This document shows, piece by piece, positions 18,122 to 27,252 of a stretch of DNA of 64,000 bases. A model generated the notes under the pieces. It ran no database searches. It was not told the DNA's origin and saw only the letters and a list, made by a program, of their open reading frames with translations. Origin of the DNA: Roseobacter cerasinus (GTDB lineage: Bacteria; Pseudomonadota; Alphaproteobacteria; Rhodobacterales; Rhodobacteraceae); NCBI RefSeq assembly GCF_009811755.1, contig NZ_BLIV01000005.1, forward strand, positions 124,001-188,000, in the 5' to 3' direction. Each line of letters opens with the position of its first letter. Position 1 is the stretch's first letter. A program made the position numbers and the translations under genes.

Positions 18122-18997
18122 ATGGACATCAAGACAATCGGAATTGTGGGCGCAGGACAGATGGGCAATGGCATTGCGCATGTGATGTCTCTGGCGGGAT
18201 ATGACGTCCTGCTCAACGATGTCAGCGACGACGCCTTGGCGGCCGCCATGGATCTGATGTCGAAGAACATGGCCCGGCAGGTCAGTCGCGGCAAGATCAC
18301 CGAGGATGACAAGGCGGGGGCCCTGTCGCGCATCACCACCACCCAGACCCTGACGGAGTTGGGCCAGTCGGATCTGGTCATCGAAGCCGCGACCGAACGC
18401 GAAGCCGTGAAACAGGCCATTTTTGAAGATCTGGTTCCGCATCTTCAGGCCCATACGATCCTGACCTCCAACACCTCTTCGATTTCCATCACCCGATTGG
18501 CCAGCCGCACGGACAGGCCCGAGAAGTTCATGGGCTTTCATTTCATGAACCCGGTTCCGGTGATGCAGTTGGTCGAGTTGATCCGCGGCATCGCCACGGA
18601 TGAGCCGACCTATAACGCCTGCAAGAGCGTGGTGGACAAGCTGGGCAAGACGGCCGCCTCCGCCGAGGACTTTCCCGCTTTCATTGTGAATCGCATCCTG
18701 ATGCCCATGATCAATGAAGCGGTCTATACGCTCTATGAAGGTGTCGGCAGCGTTCAATCCATCGACAGTTCCATGAAACTCGGCGCAAACCATCCAATGG
18801 GCCCGCTAGAGCTGGCCGACTTTATCGGGCTCGACACCTGTCTTGCGATCATGAACGTTCTGCATGACGGGCTTGCCGATACCAAGTACCGCCCCTGCCC
18901 GTTGCTGACGAAATATGTGGAAGCCGGTTGGCTTGGCCGCAAGACCCAGCGCGGGTTCTATGACTATCGCGGTGAGGCTCCGGTGCCGACACGCTAG
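18122..18997 (+). CDS. hbd: 3-hydroxyacyl/3-hydroxybutyryl-CoA dehydrogenase
   Basis: NAD-dependent oxidation of 3-hydroxyacyl-CoA in beta-oxidation or butanoate metabolism. Start at 18122 (MDIKTIGIVGAGQMG, 291 residues). The Rossmann motif GAGQMGNGIAHV is at about 9-20, the catalytic-loop motif HFMNPVPVMQLVE follows near 140, and NHPMGPLELADFIGLD is in the C-terminal dimer domain. Length and motifs fit the short-chain single-function enzyme rather than the fused FadB. Adjacent ETF genes fit a shared fatty-acid/acetyl-CoA role. Confidence 0.95.
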   Translation: MDIKTIGIVGAGQMGNGIAHVMSLAGYDVLLNDVSDDALAAAMDLMSKNMARQVSRGKITEDDKAGALSRITTTQTLTELGQSDLVIEAATEREAVKQAIFEDLVPHLQAHTILTSNTSSISITRLASRTDRPEKFMGFHFMNPVPVMQLVELIRGIATDEPTYNACKSVVDKLGKTAASAEDFPAFIVNRILMPMINEAVYTLYEGVGSVQSIDSSMKLGANHPMGPLELADFIGLDTCLAIMNVLHDGLADTKYRPCPLLTKYVEAGWLGRKTQRGFYDYRGEAPVPTR

Positions 18998-19022
18998 CCA
19001 AGCTCTCCGTGGCAGGGGACAA

Positions 19023-19077
19023 AGCGCCCTTCCCCCCGTCGAAGGGGGGCGGGCGCTGCTCGGCTTGTCAGCCGAGC
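19023..19077. repeat. paired hairpin element
   Basis: Two consecutive inverted repeats between the convergent hbd and acyltransferase genes: AGCGCCC-TT-CCCCCC ... GGGGGG-C-GGGCGCT (19023-19057), then GCTCGGCT-TGTC-AGCCGAGC (19058-19077). The first is closely related to 35471-35506. Confidence 0.85.
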
Positions 19078-19116
19078 GCCCTGGTTGCCACTGGTCGGGT
19101 CAAGATTCTGCGCAGC

Positions 19117-19998
19117 TCAGTCTTTCAAAGACAGCGTATGATCCCTGAGCCAGGCCATGAACCCACGTGGGTCATCGTCCCACTTGCGCAGATCATCCTG
19201 CGCCAGCGGGTGGCCCACAATCGGAGATTGCGACTTGTTCAAAGAGTGCACAATTTCATGTAGCAAGAGCCCCTGCCGCAGGATCGGGGAGAGTTTGTTG
19301 GCGATCTGATAGGCGCGCGAATTCTGGCCCGGAAATTTGATCGGAATAACCGTCGCGCCAGACCGACGAATGAGCTTGGCTGTGAACACGTTCCACTCCC
19401 CCTCGATGGCTGGGCCGAAGAAGGTTTCAGAGGCGGCAACCCCGCCCGACGGGAAAAGCGCCACAACCCCGCCGTCCTTAAGGTGCTGCATGGCCTTGGC
19501 GCGCATCTCCACGCCTTTGCGCTGCGCCTGAGGGTCGTGGGGGAACGGCACCGGGATCATGTAGGACCCTGCCACTTCGTCGATCACCGTCAGCAGGGAC
19601 CGCGTGAGAATGCGGTAGTCCGGTCGCACGCGTCCAATCAGGTCGGCGAAGATCATCCCGTCCACCATCCCATGCGGATGGTTTGAGACCACGATGACAG
19701 GGCCTGTTTTCGGGATGCGCGCCAGCTGGTGTTCGGGTGTGAGAAGGTCGATCCCCATCACATCCAAAGCGGCCCGCCAGAAGGCCTGGCCCTGAGGAGC
19801 GCCGCGCTGCTCGAACTTGCGGACGAGCCGCAAGACCGTGAGCTTGCCGGTCAGCGCTTCGATGATCCGGATCGCGGTGGACTTCCACGGATCCTCAAAG
19901 GTTGAGGCATAAGAGAGGCTGCTGCGGTCATATTTGGTAAAATTGACCGGCTCCGCGATGCCCGTGGGCACGTCAATGTCTTGCGAACTTTCTACCAA
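19117..19998 (-). CDS. lysophospholipid acyltransferase (PlsC) family protein
   Basis: 293 residues. The acyltransferase catalytic histidine lies in SNHPHGMVDGM (about residue 106), a variant of the H-x4-D box seen in this subgroup (comparable to NHPFGGLDG proteins), followed by the acceptor/glycine motif FPSGGVA. A membrane-associated enzyme acylating a glycerophospholipid or ornithine-lipid precursor is expected. The N terminus (about 60 residues before the domain) is polar and lacks a clear membrane span. No ornithine-lipid partner gene is adjacent, so the acceptor is undecided. Confidence 0.85.
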   Translation of the reverse strand: MVESSQDIDVPTGIAEPVNFTKYDRSSLSYASTFEDPWKSTAIRIIEALTGKLTVLRLVRKFEQRGAPQGQAFWRAALDVMGIDLLTPEHQLARIPKTGPVIVVSNHPHGMVDGMIFADLIGRVRPDYRILTRSLLTVIDEVAGSYMIPVPFPHDPQAQRKGVEMRAKAMQHLKDGGVVALFPSGGVAASETFFGPAIEGEWNVFTAKLIRRSGATVIPIKFPGQNSRAYQIANKLSPILRQGLLLHEIVHSLNKSQSPIVGHPLAQDDLRKWDDDPRGFMAWLRDHTLSLKD

Positions 19999-20041
19999 GA
20001 CCTGTTATCCCGTCCTACGGCTCTGTGACCGCTTCGTTTCG

Positions 20042-20311
20042 CTACTGGCCTTCGCCGAATTTGTTTGCCACAAGAGCTTTCAACGCGTCAGCAAGCGCTT
20101 CAGCATCGGGCCCAGAGGTCCGAATGTCAATAAAGCTTCCTTTGGACGCTGCCAACATCAATAGTCCCATGATGCTGTCACCGGAGGCAGTTTGCCCGTC
20201 CTTGAGCACCTCAGCCCTGGCATCAAACCCCTCAACCACCTCGACGAGTTTGGCAGAGGCGCGGGCGTGCAGCCCCTTTTCATTTACGATTTCAAGCGTA
20301 CATTCTGTCAT
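20042..20311 (-). CDS. ptsH: HPr phosphocarrier protein
   Basis: 89 residues. Histidine 15 sits in the GLHARASAKL motif (EI phosphorylation site) and serine 46 in GDSIMGL (the HprK target site). In alphaproteobacteria this HPr works in a regulatory PTS without sugar permeases, with EIIA and HprK encoded just upstream. The gene's ATG overlaps the EIIA stop codon by 4 bp. It is the last gene of the minus-strand chvI-chvG-hprK-rapZ-EIIA-HPr unit. Confidence 0.96.
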   Translation of the reverse strand: MTECTLEIVNEKGLHARASAKLVEVVEGFDARAEVLKDGQTASGDSIMGLLMLAASKGSFIDIRTSGPDAEALADALKALVANKFGEGQ

Positions 20312-20721
20312 GTGTCGGCTCGGTTGCTCTGCTCTGGGCTGACATTCTGGCTGTCGATGTACTTTTTTCCGGCCTCAAGCGCCAGCCTGACAGCATCGGG
20401 CACCGGCTTCTGACGGCTTTTTGCCAATTTGATCAGCATCGGAAGATTGGCGCCGTACAGGATGCGGCGATTGCCCGGGCGGCACGCCAGAAGGCTGAGG
20501 TTGGAGGGCGAGCCGCCGTAGAGATCCGTCACAACCACGACCCCGCCGCCGGTGTCCACCTCATCCGCCGCTTGGCAGATCTCGCGCTCTTTCGCCGCAC
20601 GGTCGTGCACCGCCTCGATCGCTATGGCTCTAATGCCCGGCTGCGCCCCGACCACATGTTCGACGGCGGCCAGATACTCCCTGGCCAACCCGCCATGTGC
20701 CACAATCACAATACCAATCAC
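20308..20721 (-). CDS. PTS EIIA component, mannose-family fold
   Basis: Phosphoacceptor subunit of the regulatory phosphotransferase chain. The GTG start at 20721 has GGAG upstream and overlaps the rapZ stop by 4 bp; the protein is then 137 residues beginning MIGIVIVAHGG, with the phosphorylation histidine at residue 9, exactly as in ManX-type IIA domains. The DLYGGSPSN motif follows near residue 66. No EIIB/EIIC genes are nearby, as in other Rhodobacteraceae, so the role is regulatory. Confidence 0.93.
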   Translation of the reverse strand: MIGIVIVAHGGLAREYLAAVEHVVGAQPGIRAIAIEAVHDRAAKEREICQAADEVDTGGGVVVVTDLYGGSPSNLSLLACRPGNRRILYGANLPMLIKLAKSRQKPVPDAVRLALEAGKKYIDSQNVSPEQSNRADT

Positions 20722-21614
20722 CGGGCTCCAGCCTCTTCCCTTTTGCGCAGGTCCAATTCGCGGTGCCTTATTGACACCTGCCAGCCTTGCTCCGCAAGGC
20801 GCAAAGCTTGCCGTTCGGCCATCACAACAGAGCGATGTTGACCGCCCGTACACCCAAAGGCGATTGACAGATAAGACTTTCCCTCATTGCGATAGGCCGG
20901 CAGCAGCAATTGGCACAAATCGCCGACCTTTTCCTCGAAAGGCGCAAAGCTGGGATCCTGCATCACATGGTCCGCAACAACCGCATCTGTCCCGTTCAGA
21001 TGACGCAGGTCCGGCACCCAATAGGGGTTGGTCAGAAAGCGACAGTCGAGCACCATATCGACGCTGCGCGGCAACCCCCTTTTGTAGGAAAAAGACTGCA
21101 CAGACACGGCCAGTTTGTGCTGGCCGCCCGGCGCAAACCAATGCTCCACCTCGGCGCGCAACTGGTGCACGTTCAGATCGCTGGTGTCGATCAGCACATC
21201 GGCCCGCGCGCGCAGCGGCGCCAGCATCTCCAGCTCCCGGATGATGCCTTCAGAAGGTCGGTCATCCGGTGCCAGAGGATGCCTGCGCCGGGTCTCGGAA
21301 AAGCGACGCAGCAGAACATCGGTGCTGCAATCGAGATAGAGAAGCTCCGGTGCAAGCCCGGCCACCCCGGTCAGCCGCCCCAGGCTATCGATGATGATGT
21401 TGGTTGAGAAATCGCGATTGCGCGGGTCGATCCCCAAGGCGAGGTCCCGGTTTATGCCAGCCTCATCCAGCACAGCCGGCAGCAACCGCAACGGCAGGTT
21501 ATCGACGACCTCAAACCCCGCATCCTCCAGCACATTCAGCGCGCTGGAGCGCCCGGCGCCCGACGGCCCGGTGACAAAGACGATCCTGCGCGCGGTCGGG
21601 TCCGAGGTGGTCAT
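20718..21614 (-). CDS. rapZ: RNase adapter protein RapZ
   Basis: P-loop protein that in enterobacteria senses glucosamine-6-phosphate and presents the GlmZ RNA to RNase E; in alphaproteobacteria the target is unknown. 298 residues with the Walker A-like GPSGAGRSSA near residue 16 (arginine in place of the usual lysine, as seen in relatives), YLDCSTDVLLRRFSETRRRHPL, and the C-terminal segment with FGCTGGQHRSV. Start and stop overlap the neighbouring genes by 4 bp each, showing tight translational coupling in the PTS operon. Confidence 0.95.
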   Translation of the reverse strand: MTTSDPTARRIVFVTGPSGAGRSSALNVLEDAGFEVVDNLPLRLLPAVLDEAGINRDLALGIDPRNRDFSTNIIIDSLGRLTGVAGLAPELLYLDCSTDVLLRRFSETRRRHPLAPDDRPSEGIIRELEMLAPLRARADVLIDTSDLNVHQLRAEVEHWFAPGGQHKLAVSVQSFSYKRGLPRSVDMVLDCRFLTNPYWVPDLRHLNGTDAVVADHVMQDPSFAPFEEKVGDLCQLLLPAYRNEGKSYLSIAFGCTGGQHRSVVMAERQALRLAEQGWQVSIRHRELDLRKREEAGAR

Positions 21615-22057
21615 GACGGCTCTCTTCTACCTGTCTTGAGATATTGCAAAACGGCGGCGGGAAAAGCGGGGCTGTCCACTTTGTGAAGACAGGGGATGCC
21701 AATCCCGGCGATGACACGGGTTTGCAACTCAGGGAGGCGGCGCGTCTCCGTATGGTCCATGTCGATCACCGCGTACACACGCGCTGTTTTGATCGGGGTG
21801 GCCTCCAGCAAACCCACCCCCCGCGCCTCAATCAGCCCCGAGATCGCTGGCGGAGCGCTGACCCAAAGCGTCTCCTGTCGTCGATCGATCTGCGTTTGAT
21901 CGTCCGAAACCAGCGCGGCGCCCAGAGCCATCATTTGCAAGGCCAGGGTGGATTTCCCCTGGCCTGACGCGCCAACGATCAGTGCCGCACGCTCACCCAC
22001 AGCAACGCAGGATGCGTGCAAGATCATCTGATCGACATGCTGATGATCCTCTTGCAC
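21611..22057 (-). CDS. hprK: HPr kinase/phosphorylase, short alphaproteobacterial form
   Basis: Bifunctional enzyme acting on Ser46 of HPr. Only the C-terminal catalytic domain is present (148 residues), as is normal in alphaproteobacteria. The P-loop GASGQGKS is near residue 31, followed by the VSDDQT acidic motif. The start GTG at 22057 is selected because GGAGGG lies 5 bases upstream; an internal ATG at 22027 is possible. It sits 19 bp downstream of chvG and overlaps rapZ by 4 bp. Confidence 0.9.
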   Translation of the reverse strand: MQEDHQHVDQMILHASCVAVGERAALIVGASGQGKSTLALQMMALGAALVSDDQTQIDRRQETLWVSAPPAISGLIEARGVGLLEATPIKTARVYAVIDMDHTETRRLPELQTRVIAGIGIPCLHKVDSPAFPAAVLQYLKTGRREPS

Positions 22058-22076
22058 GACGGCCCTCCACAGCGCG

Positions 22077-23798
22077 TTAGATCGGCAACCCCACAACAAA
22101 CCGGGCGCCGAGCGGGTCCGATGTGATATCCAATTCGGTCGGTCGGATGTTCTCCGCCCAGATCACCCCCCCATGCGCTTCCACGATTTGCTTCGAAATC
22201 GCAAGGCCAAGACCGGAATTGTTCCCAAAGTGTTCGTCCGGGCGCTGCGAGTAGAACCGCCTGAATATTTTCGCAAGCGCTTCGTCGGGGATGCCCGGGC
22301 CGGTGTCTTCGACCACAATCAAGACGCGGTTCTCCTTGGTCCGGGCCCAGACCCGGATCGCATCGCCCTCCTCGCAAAAGGACATCGCGTTTGTGATCAG
22401 ATTGACAAAAACCTGCGCCAGACGTGCTTCAAGCCCATGCACCGTAATCGGCGGCTCCGGCAGATCGGTTACAAAGTCGACACCTTTGGCCTCGGCCTCC
22501 TCCCCGAAGTATTGGCTCAGATTGGTCAAGGTCGAGAGCACGTCAAAGGGCTCTTCCTCTTCCTTGACGAGTTCGCTGTCGAGCCGGGACGCGTTCGAGA
22601 TGTCGCTGACCAGCCGGTCCATGCGGCGGACATCATGGTCGATGACGTCCAGCAGCTTCTGCCGTTGATCCTCGCGCTCGACGCGGCGCAGCGTGCCCAC
22701 GGCAGAGCGCAGAGACGCCAGAGGGTTCTTGATTTCATGCGCCACATCCGCGGCAAACTGCTCGTTTCCGTCAATGCGATTGTAGAGCGCCGAGATCATG
22801 CCGCGCAACGCCCCGCTTAGGCGGCCAATTTCATCTGGGCGTGTGGTCAGATCCGGGATGCGGATGCGGCCGGGGTTCATTTTACGAGCGTTCCTGTCGC
22901 GCCCCAGTTCCGCTGCGGCAGAAAGCTCCGCCAGCGGATTTGCGATCGTCGACGCCAGCACAAGGCTGAGGCCGATGGAGACAAGCATTGCAACGACGAA
23001 CATCTGTAGTACGCGCTCGTGCCCGATGCGCACAAGATGGTCGATTTCACCCGCTGCGGTGGCAACGGCGACGACACCGACCGCCGCATCGCCGTGCACA
23101 ACCGGTGTGATCACAGCCAGCAGCTTGCCCCCAACCACGTCGAATTCATTCCGGATCTGTGTTCCATCTGTCATCACGCCGCTGATCATCGGCATGAGTT
23201 TCTCACGCAGGGGTGTTGGGTCCGGTGTTTCGGGCCCGAGGAAAATGCGCGACAGCTTTGACCAGAGCCAATTCAGCCCATCAGTCAGATAGGTTTTCCC
23301 ATTGATCCCGACGGTTGACGGGCTCGTCTGCAGCGCGCCTTCGACATTCGCCACCAACCGCTCGCGGCGGTCATAGACAAAAACCTCGACCCCGTTGCGC
23401 AAATCCAGATCTTCAAGCGTCGCCTGCAGATCAATCCCGCCGCCCCGCGCAAGCGTCACGGGCACGCCGGATGGCAACCTGGCCTCGATGACATCGGCAA
23501 TCAGCTCAGCCTCGGACAGCAGCGAGGCAGCCCGCTGCAACGCGAGGCTGTCGCGGGAGGAATTCAGGTTCAGGATGCCCGTGACCAGCAAGCAGAGCGC
23601 GACGAGGTTGAAGGTAATGATCTTCCGGGTGAGGGGCGACGCCCGAAGCGACATTACCCCACGCCACGCGCGGGGCCTGGATGCGCCATCTGCACGACCA
23701 CCGTCCAACGTCGGCCAGCCGTCGGCTGCGCTGCTCTCACCCTCTCGGACCGGCGGCGGCACCATATCTCGGACAAAGGTCCTATCGGCTGAGGCCAT
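22077..23798 (-). CDS. chvG: ChvG-type sensor histidine kinase
   Basis: Inner-membrane sensor of the ChvG-ChvI (BvrS-BvrR, ExoS-ChvI) system, which in relatives responds to acid/host or cell-envelope cues. 573 residues: N-terminal cytoplasmic tail, TM1 at about 58-78, a long periplasmic domain, TM2 at about 264-284, HAMP, the DHp box FAADVAHEIKNPLASLRSAVG (read as two adjoining parts; phospho-histidine at about 354), and the ATPase domain with NLITNAMSF, DTGPGIP and GLGLAISKQI. It starts 9 bp after chvI. The N-terminal 48 residues are variable; an internal start near the second Met cannot be ruled out. Confidence 0.94.
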   Translation of the reverse strand: MASADRTFVRDMVPPPVREGESSAADGWPTLDGGRADGASRPRAWRGVMSLRASPLTRKIITFNLVALCLLVTGILNLNSSRDSLALQRAASLLSEAELIADVIEARLPSGVPVTLARGGGIDLQATLEDLDLRNGVEVFVYDRRERLVANVEGALQTSPSTVGINGKTYLTDGLNWLWSKLSRIFLGPETPDPTPLREKLMPMISGVMTDGTQIRNEFDVVGGKLLAVITPVVHGDAAVGVVAVATAAGEIDHLVRIGHERVLQMFVVAMLVSIGLSLVLASTIANPLAELSAAAELGRDRNARKMNPGRIRIPDLTTRPDEIGRLSGALRGMISALYNRIDGNEQFAADVAHEIKNPLASLRSAVGTLRRVEREDQRQKLLDVIDHDVRRMDRLVSDISNASRLDSELVKEEEEPFDVLSTLTNLSQYFGEEAEAKGVDFVTDLPEPPITVHGLEARLAQVFVNLITNAMSFCEEGDAIRVWARTKENRVLIVVEDTGPGIPDEALAKIFRRFYSQRPDEHFGNNSGLGLAISKQIVEAHGGVIWAENIRPTELDITSDPLGARFVVGLPI

Positions 23799-23807
23799 CT
23801 CCGGGCA

Positions 23808-24509
23808 CTATTCCTCGTTATACCGGTAGCCAATCCCATAAAGGGTCTCGATAGCCGAGAAGTCTTCGTCAGCGGTTCGCATCTTCTTGCGCAGCCGCTT
23901 GATGTGGCTGTCGATGGTCCGGTCATCAACATAGACCTGATCATCATAGGCGACATCCATCAGCTGATCGCGGGATTTGACGAAACCGGGGCGCTGTGCC
24001 AGCGCTTGTAGCAACAAGAACTCCGTCACCGTCAGCGACACGTCCTTGCCTTTCCACGACACGGCGTGGCGCAGGGGATCCATGCGCAGATCGCCACGCT
24101 CCATCACCTTGGCCTCTTCACTATCACCCATGGCATCACCTGCCACTGCATCCTGCCTGCGCAACAAGGCCCGGATGCGTTCCACGAGAAGGCGTTGGGA
24201 GAAGGGCTTCTTCACATAGTCATCCGCGCCCATCCGCAAGCCCAAAACCTCATCGATCTCATCATCCTTTGAGGTCAGAAAGATCACGGGCATCGCAGTT
24301 TTCTGGCGCAGACGCTGCAGCAGATCCATGCCATCCATCCGCGGCATCTTGATATCCAGCACCGCCATATCGGGCAGCCTTTTGTTGAACGCATCCATTG
24401 CCGCCTGCCCGTCATTGTATGTCTCAACCTCGAACCCCTCGGCCTCCAGCGTCATGGACACCGAGGTCAGGATATTTCTATCGTCGTCAACCAGCGCGAT
24501 CTTCGACAT
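23808..24509 (-). CDS. chvI: ChvI-type response regulator
   Basis: OmpR/PhoB-family DNA-binding regulator, 233 residues. Receiver domain with the acidic DDD pocket at about 8-10, phospho-aspartate 52 in [11 protein letters not shown], then a winged-helix domain ending [13 protein letters not shown] and GIGYRYNEE. In related bacteria the phosphorylated regulator activates pckA, which is divergently encoded here; that link is inferred, not shown. The downstream genes form the chvG/PTS cluster. Confidence 0.96.
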   Translation of the reverse strand: MSKIALVDDDRNILTSVSMTLEAEGFEVETYNDGQAAMDAFNKRLPDMAVLDIKMPRMDGMDLLQRLRQKTAMPVIFLTSKDDEIDEVLGLRMGADDYVKKPFSQRLLVERIRALLRRQDAVAGDAMGDSEEAKVMERGDLRMDPLRHAVSWKGKDVSLTVTEFLLLQALAQRPGFVKSRDQLMDVAYDDQVYVDDRTIDSHIKRLRKKMRTADEDFSAIETLYGIGYRYNEE

Positions 24510-24843
24510 AGTTTATCTCCATATACCGCCCACCCTTTCGAAGGTTCGGGTGGTTTACCGTTCCCGGTCTGTCCAAAAACACATACGCAAGCGAATCAGC
24601 GCACAATACGGGATTCATTCGGACAGAATTTGATTACGAATGACTGAATTTGCGCATAGTGTTGCCAAAGTTCAGCCATCATTGATGCGGATTCGCTGCG
24701 GAAACTGAGACGTTTTTTATGCGGCTCCGACAAACTGCGGAATGGTGGCGCTAACTCTAGATCCGCGCCTGTTCAACAACAAAAACCTCATGTTAAGAGG
24801 CACCAGCGCAGGTGTAGGTGGCGCAAATACAGGAGTACGATGG
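24510..24843. promoter_or_regulatory. divergent regulatory region between chvI and pckA
   Basis: 334 bp without a gene on its own, AT-richer in the middle (about 24600-24720). An inverted repeat TCATTCG (24615-24621) / CGAATGA (24637-24643) is present; spacing of 15 bp is unusual for a standard operator. A run of in-frame sense codons upstream of pckA (24742-24843) makes no known PckA extension. Expected to hold the pckA and chvI promoters. Confidence 0.5.
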
Positions 24844-26442
24844 ATGACACATGGACGGGTAAACCCGGACTTCACACTCGAAGATCAAGGGATCAAGGGC
24901 GTGGGCGCCGTCTATTACAACCTGATCGAACCTGACCTGATTGAACACGCGCTGAGCCGCGGCGAGGGCCGCCTTGGCAAAGGCGGTGCCTTTCTGGTGA
25001 CCACCGGAAAGTTCACCGGACGCTCGCCAAAGGATAAACATGTCGTCAAAACCGACAGCGTCGCAGGCACGATCTGGTGGGACAACAACGCCGCCATGTC
25101 GCCCGAAGGCTTCGACGCGCTGCATGCCGATATGCTCACGCACATGGAGGGGCGCGACTATTTCGTGCAGGATCTGACCGGTGGTTCGGACCCGAAACAT
25201 GCCATCAACGTGCGCATGGTCACGGAGCTGGCCTGGCATGGTCTCTTTATCCGCCACATGCTGCGCCGCCCCGACCGCGAGGATCTGGATGATTTCATCG
25301 CCGATTTCACTGTGATCAACTGCCCCAGTTTTCAGGCCGATCCGGCCAAGCACAACTGCCGCTCCGAGACCGTGATTGCGATGAACTTCGACAAGAAGCT
25401 CATCCTGATCGGCGGCACGGAATACGCGGGCGAAAACAAGAAGTCCGTCTTTACCCTGCTCAACTACTTGCTGCCAGAAAAAGGCGTGATGCCGATGCAC
25501 TGCTCGGCCAATCACGCAACCGGCAACCCCGTCGACACCGCGGTGTTCTTTGGCCTGTCGGGCACCGGCAAGACGACACTCTCCGCTGATCCGGCCCGCA
25601 CGCTGATCGGCGATGATGAGCATGGCTGGTCCGACACCGGCACCTTTAATTTCGAAGGCGGCTGCTATGCGAAGACCATCAGCCTCAGCCCCGATGCTGA
25701 GCCGGAGATCTATGCCACGACCGAGAAATTCGGCACCGTCATCGAGAACATGATCTATGACGAAGAAACGCGCGAGCTGGACTTTGAGGACGACAGCCTG
25801 ACCGCGAACATGCGCTGCGCCTACCCGCTGCACTATATCTCCAATGCCTCCGCAGCAGCACGGGGCGGGCATCCCAAGAACATCATCATGCTGACCTGTG
25901 ATGCCTTTGGTGTACTGCCCCCGATCTCGCGGCTGACGCCGGCGCAGGCGATGTATCATTTCCTTTCGGGCTTCACCTCCAAGGTGGCGGGCACCGAGCG
26001 CGGTGTGACCGAGCCGGAACCCACCTTCTCCACCTGCTTTGGTGCGCCCTTCATGCCCCGTCGCCCTGAGGTTTACGGCAATCTTCTGCGCGAAAAGATC
26101 GCGACACATGGTGCGACCTGCTGGCTGGTGAACACAGGCTGGACAGGCGGGGCCCACGGCACTGGATCACGCATGCCGATCAAGGCGACACGCGGGCTGC
26201 TGACGGCGGCGCTCGATGGCTCGCTGGCCGACGCCACCTTCCGCAAGGACCCGAACTTCGGCTTTGACGTGCCGGTGGATGTGAAAGGCGTGCCGACCAT
26301 CCTGCTGGATCCACGGCGCACCTGGGACGATGCGGAGGCCTACGACCGTCAAGCCGCCAAACTGGTCAAGATGTTCTCGGACAATTTCGAGCAGTATCTG
26401 CCCTTCATCGACGAAGATGTGAAAGCTGCGGCGATCAGTTAG
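24844..26442 (+). CDS. pckA: phosphoenolpyruvate carboxykinase (ATP)
   Basis: Gluconeogenic enzyme turning oxaloacetate + ATP into PEP + CO2, needed when growing on organic acids or acetate. The start at 24844 ([16 protein letters not shown], 532 residues) has GGAG eight bases upstream and is the family start. The kinase-type P-loop [11 protein letters not shown] is at about 237-247, with the substrate-binding GRSPKDKH and CYAKTISLS segments and a C-terminal [10 protein letters not shown]. It is divergent from chvI, matching the conserved gene arrangement in the group. Confidence 0.97.
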   Translation: MTHGRVNPDFTLEDQGIKGVGAVYYNLIEPDLIEHALSRGEGRLGKGGAFLVTTGKFTGRSPKDKHVVKTDSVAGTIWWDNNAAMSPEGFDALHADMLTHMEGRDYFVQDLTGGSDPKHAINVRMVTELAWHGLFIRHMLRRPDREDLDDFIADFTVINCPSFQADPAKHNCRSETVIAMNFDKKLILIGGTEYAGENKKSVFTLLNYLLPEKGVMPMHCSANHATGNPVDTAVFFGLSGTGKTTLSADPARTLIGDDEHGWSDTGTFNFEGGCYAKTISLSPDAEPEIYATTEKFGTVIENMIYDEETRELDFEDDSLTANMRCAYPLHYISNASAAARGGHPKNIIMLTCDAFGVLPPISRLTPAQAMYHFLSGFTSKVAGTERGVTEPEPTFSTCFGAPFMPRRPEVYGNLLREKIATHGATCWLVNTGWTGGAHGTGSRMPIKATRGLLTAALDGSLADATFRKDPNFGFDVPVDVKGVPTILLDPRRTWDDAEAYDRQAAKLVKMFSDNFEQYLPFIDEDVKAAAIS

Positions 26443-26466
26443 TCGCCGCCAGCCTGCGCAAAGGGA

Positions 26467-27198
26467 TCAGGCCGCTTTCTTCTGTGGCTCTGGCACGTCG
26501 ACCACGTCGATAATCGGCATCTCCAGCAGGTACCGCGTATCTTCGTTGCTCAGGTAGCTCAGGAAGCCCTCCAGCGGCCTGTCAGAGCCCTTACGATACC
26601 ACCGCAGCGCGCCGGGTTCGTTGTGCATGTAGCCCATCCGCTCGGCAAACCCTTTGAAGGCCACCGTGCGCGCCATGAAGCCGAAGATGGTATCCGGGTT
26701 CCACCGGCACATCGCCTCGTGGATGCCGTAGCGCGCCAGAACAGTCGACAGCCCAGTGCCGCGGTAGGGCCCGGTGTCTCCCATCCAGACCTCGCCATGA
26801 TAGACCACCTGCCCGGTGATGCGGTTGGCACCAGGGCTGGCGCGAAAGCGGGAGCGGCGCAGATCGAGATCGGGGATCGCGGGGGGGAAATCCCGGAACC
26901 GTTTGAGCATGTAGCCGCCCAAGGTCTTGCCCTGAAGATCGATCAGACGCGACGCCTGAGTATGCATCAACTGGCCATCCGAATCGCGCGCGATCAGCCA
27001 GAACGCGGTCTTGTCATTCAGATCATGCACATCCGGATCGAACGGAGCGCCCAGCACCTGCTGTGGACGCTCTTCTTTGAGCATGGCACGGTATTTGAAG
27101 AAATTTGACCCAATTGTGACCGAAATGCGGTTTTGATGCAGAATATTACGGCTCGACGCGACGAATTGTGTCCCCGCGTTCAAACTTTGAAAAGACAT
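26467..27198 (-). CDS. GNAT-like protein of unknown substrate, 243 residues
   Basis: The start at 27198 has an AAAGGAG ribosome-binding site. The central stretch GPYRGTGLSTVL (about 143-154) resembles the acyl-CoA pyrophosphate-binding R-x-x-G-x loop of GNAT enzymes, and MARTVAFKGFAERMGYMH resembles the C-terminal helix-strand of that fold. The N-terminal part (FFKYRAMLKEERP) resembles the start of the GNAT-related LuxI autoinducer synthases in spacing, but LuxI hallmark residues are not evident. It is 54 bp downstream of the LysR-like gene in the same direction, suggesting co-expression. Function unknown. Confidence 0.6.
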   Translation of the reverse strand: MSFQSLNAGTQFVASSRNILHQNRISVTIGSNFFKYRAMLKEERPQQVLGAPFDPDVHDLNDKTAFWLIARDSDGQLMHTQASRLIDLQGKTLGGYMLKRFRDFPPAIPDLDLRRSRFRASPGANRITGQVVYHGEVWMGDTGPYRGTGLSTVLARYGIHEAMCRWNPDTIFGFMARTVAFKGFAERMGYMHNEPGALRWYRKGSDRPLEGFLSYLSNEDTRYLLEMPIIDVVDVPEPQKKAA

Positions 27199-27252
27199 GC
27201 CAAAACTCCTTTGCACGAGTATCCCCATGCAAAGGTTAACCTATTTACGGAC

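Noticed and set aside
26467-27198. LuxI autoinducer synthase
   Set aside because: Overall length and placement suggest it, but the conserved LuxI residues (N-terminal R/W/F and catalytic acidic set) could not be located; only a generic GNAT-type loop was seen.
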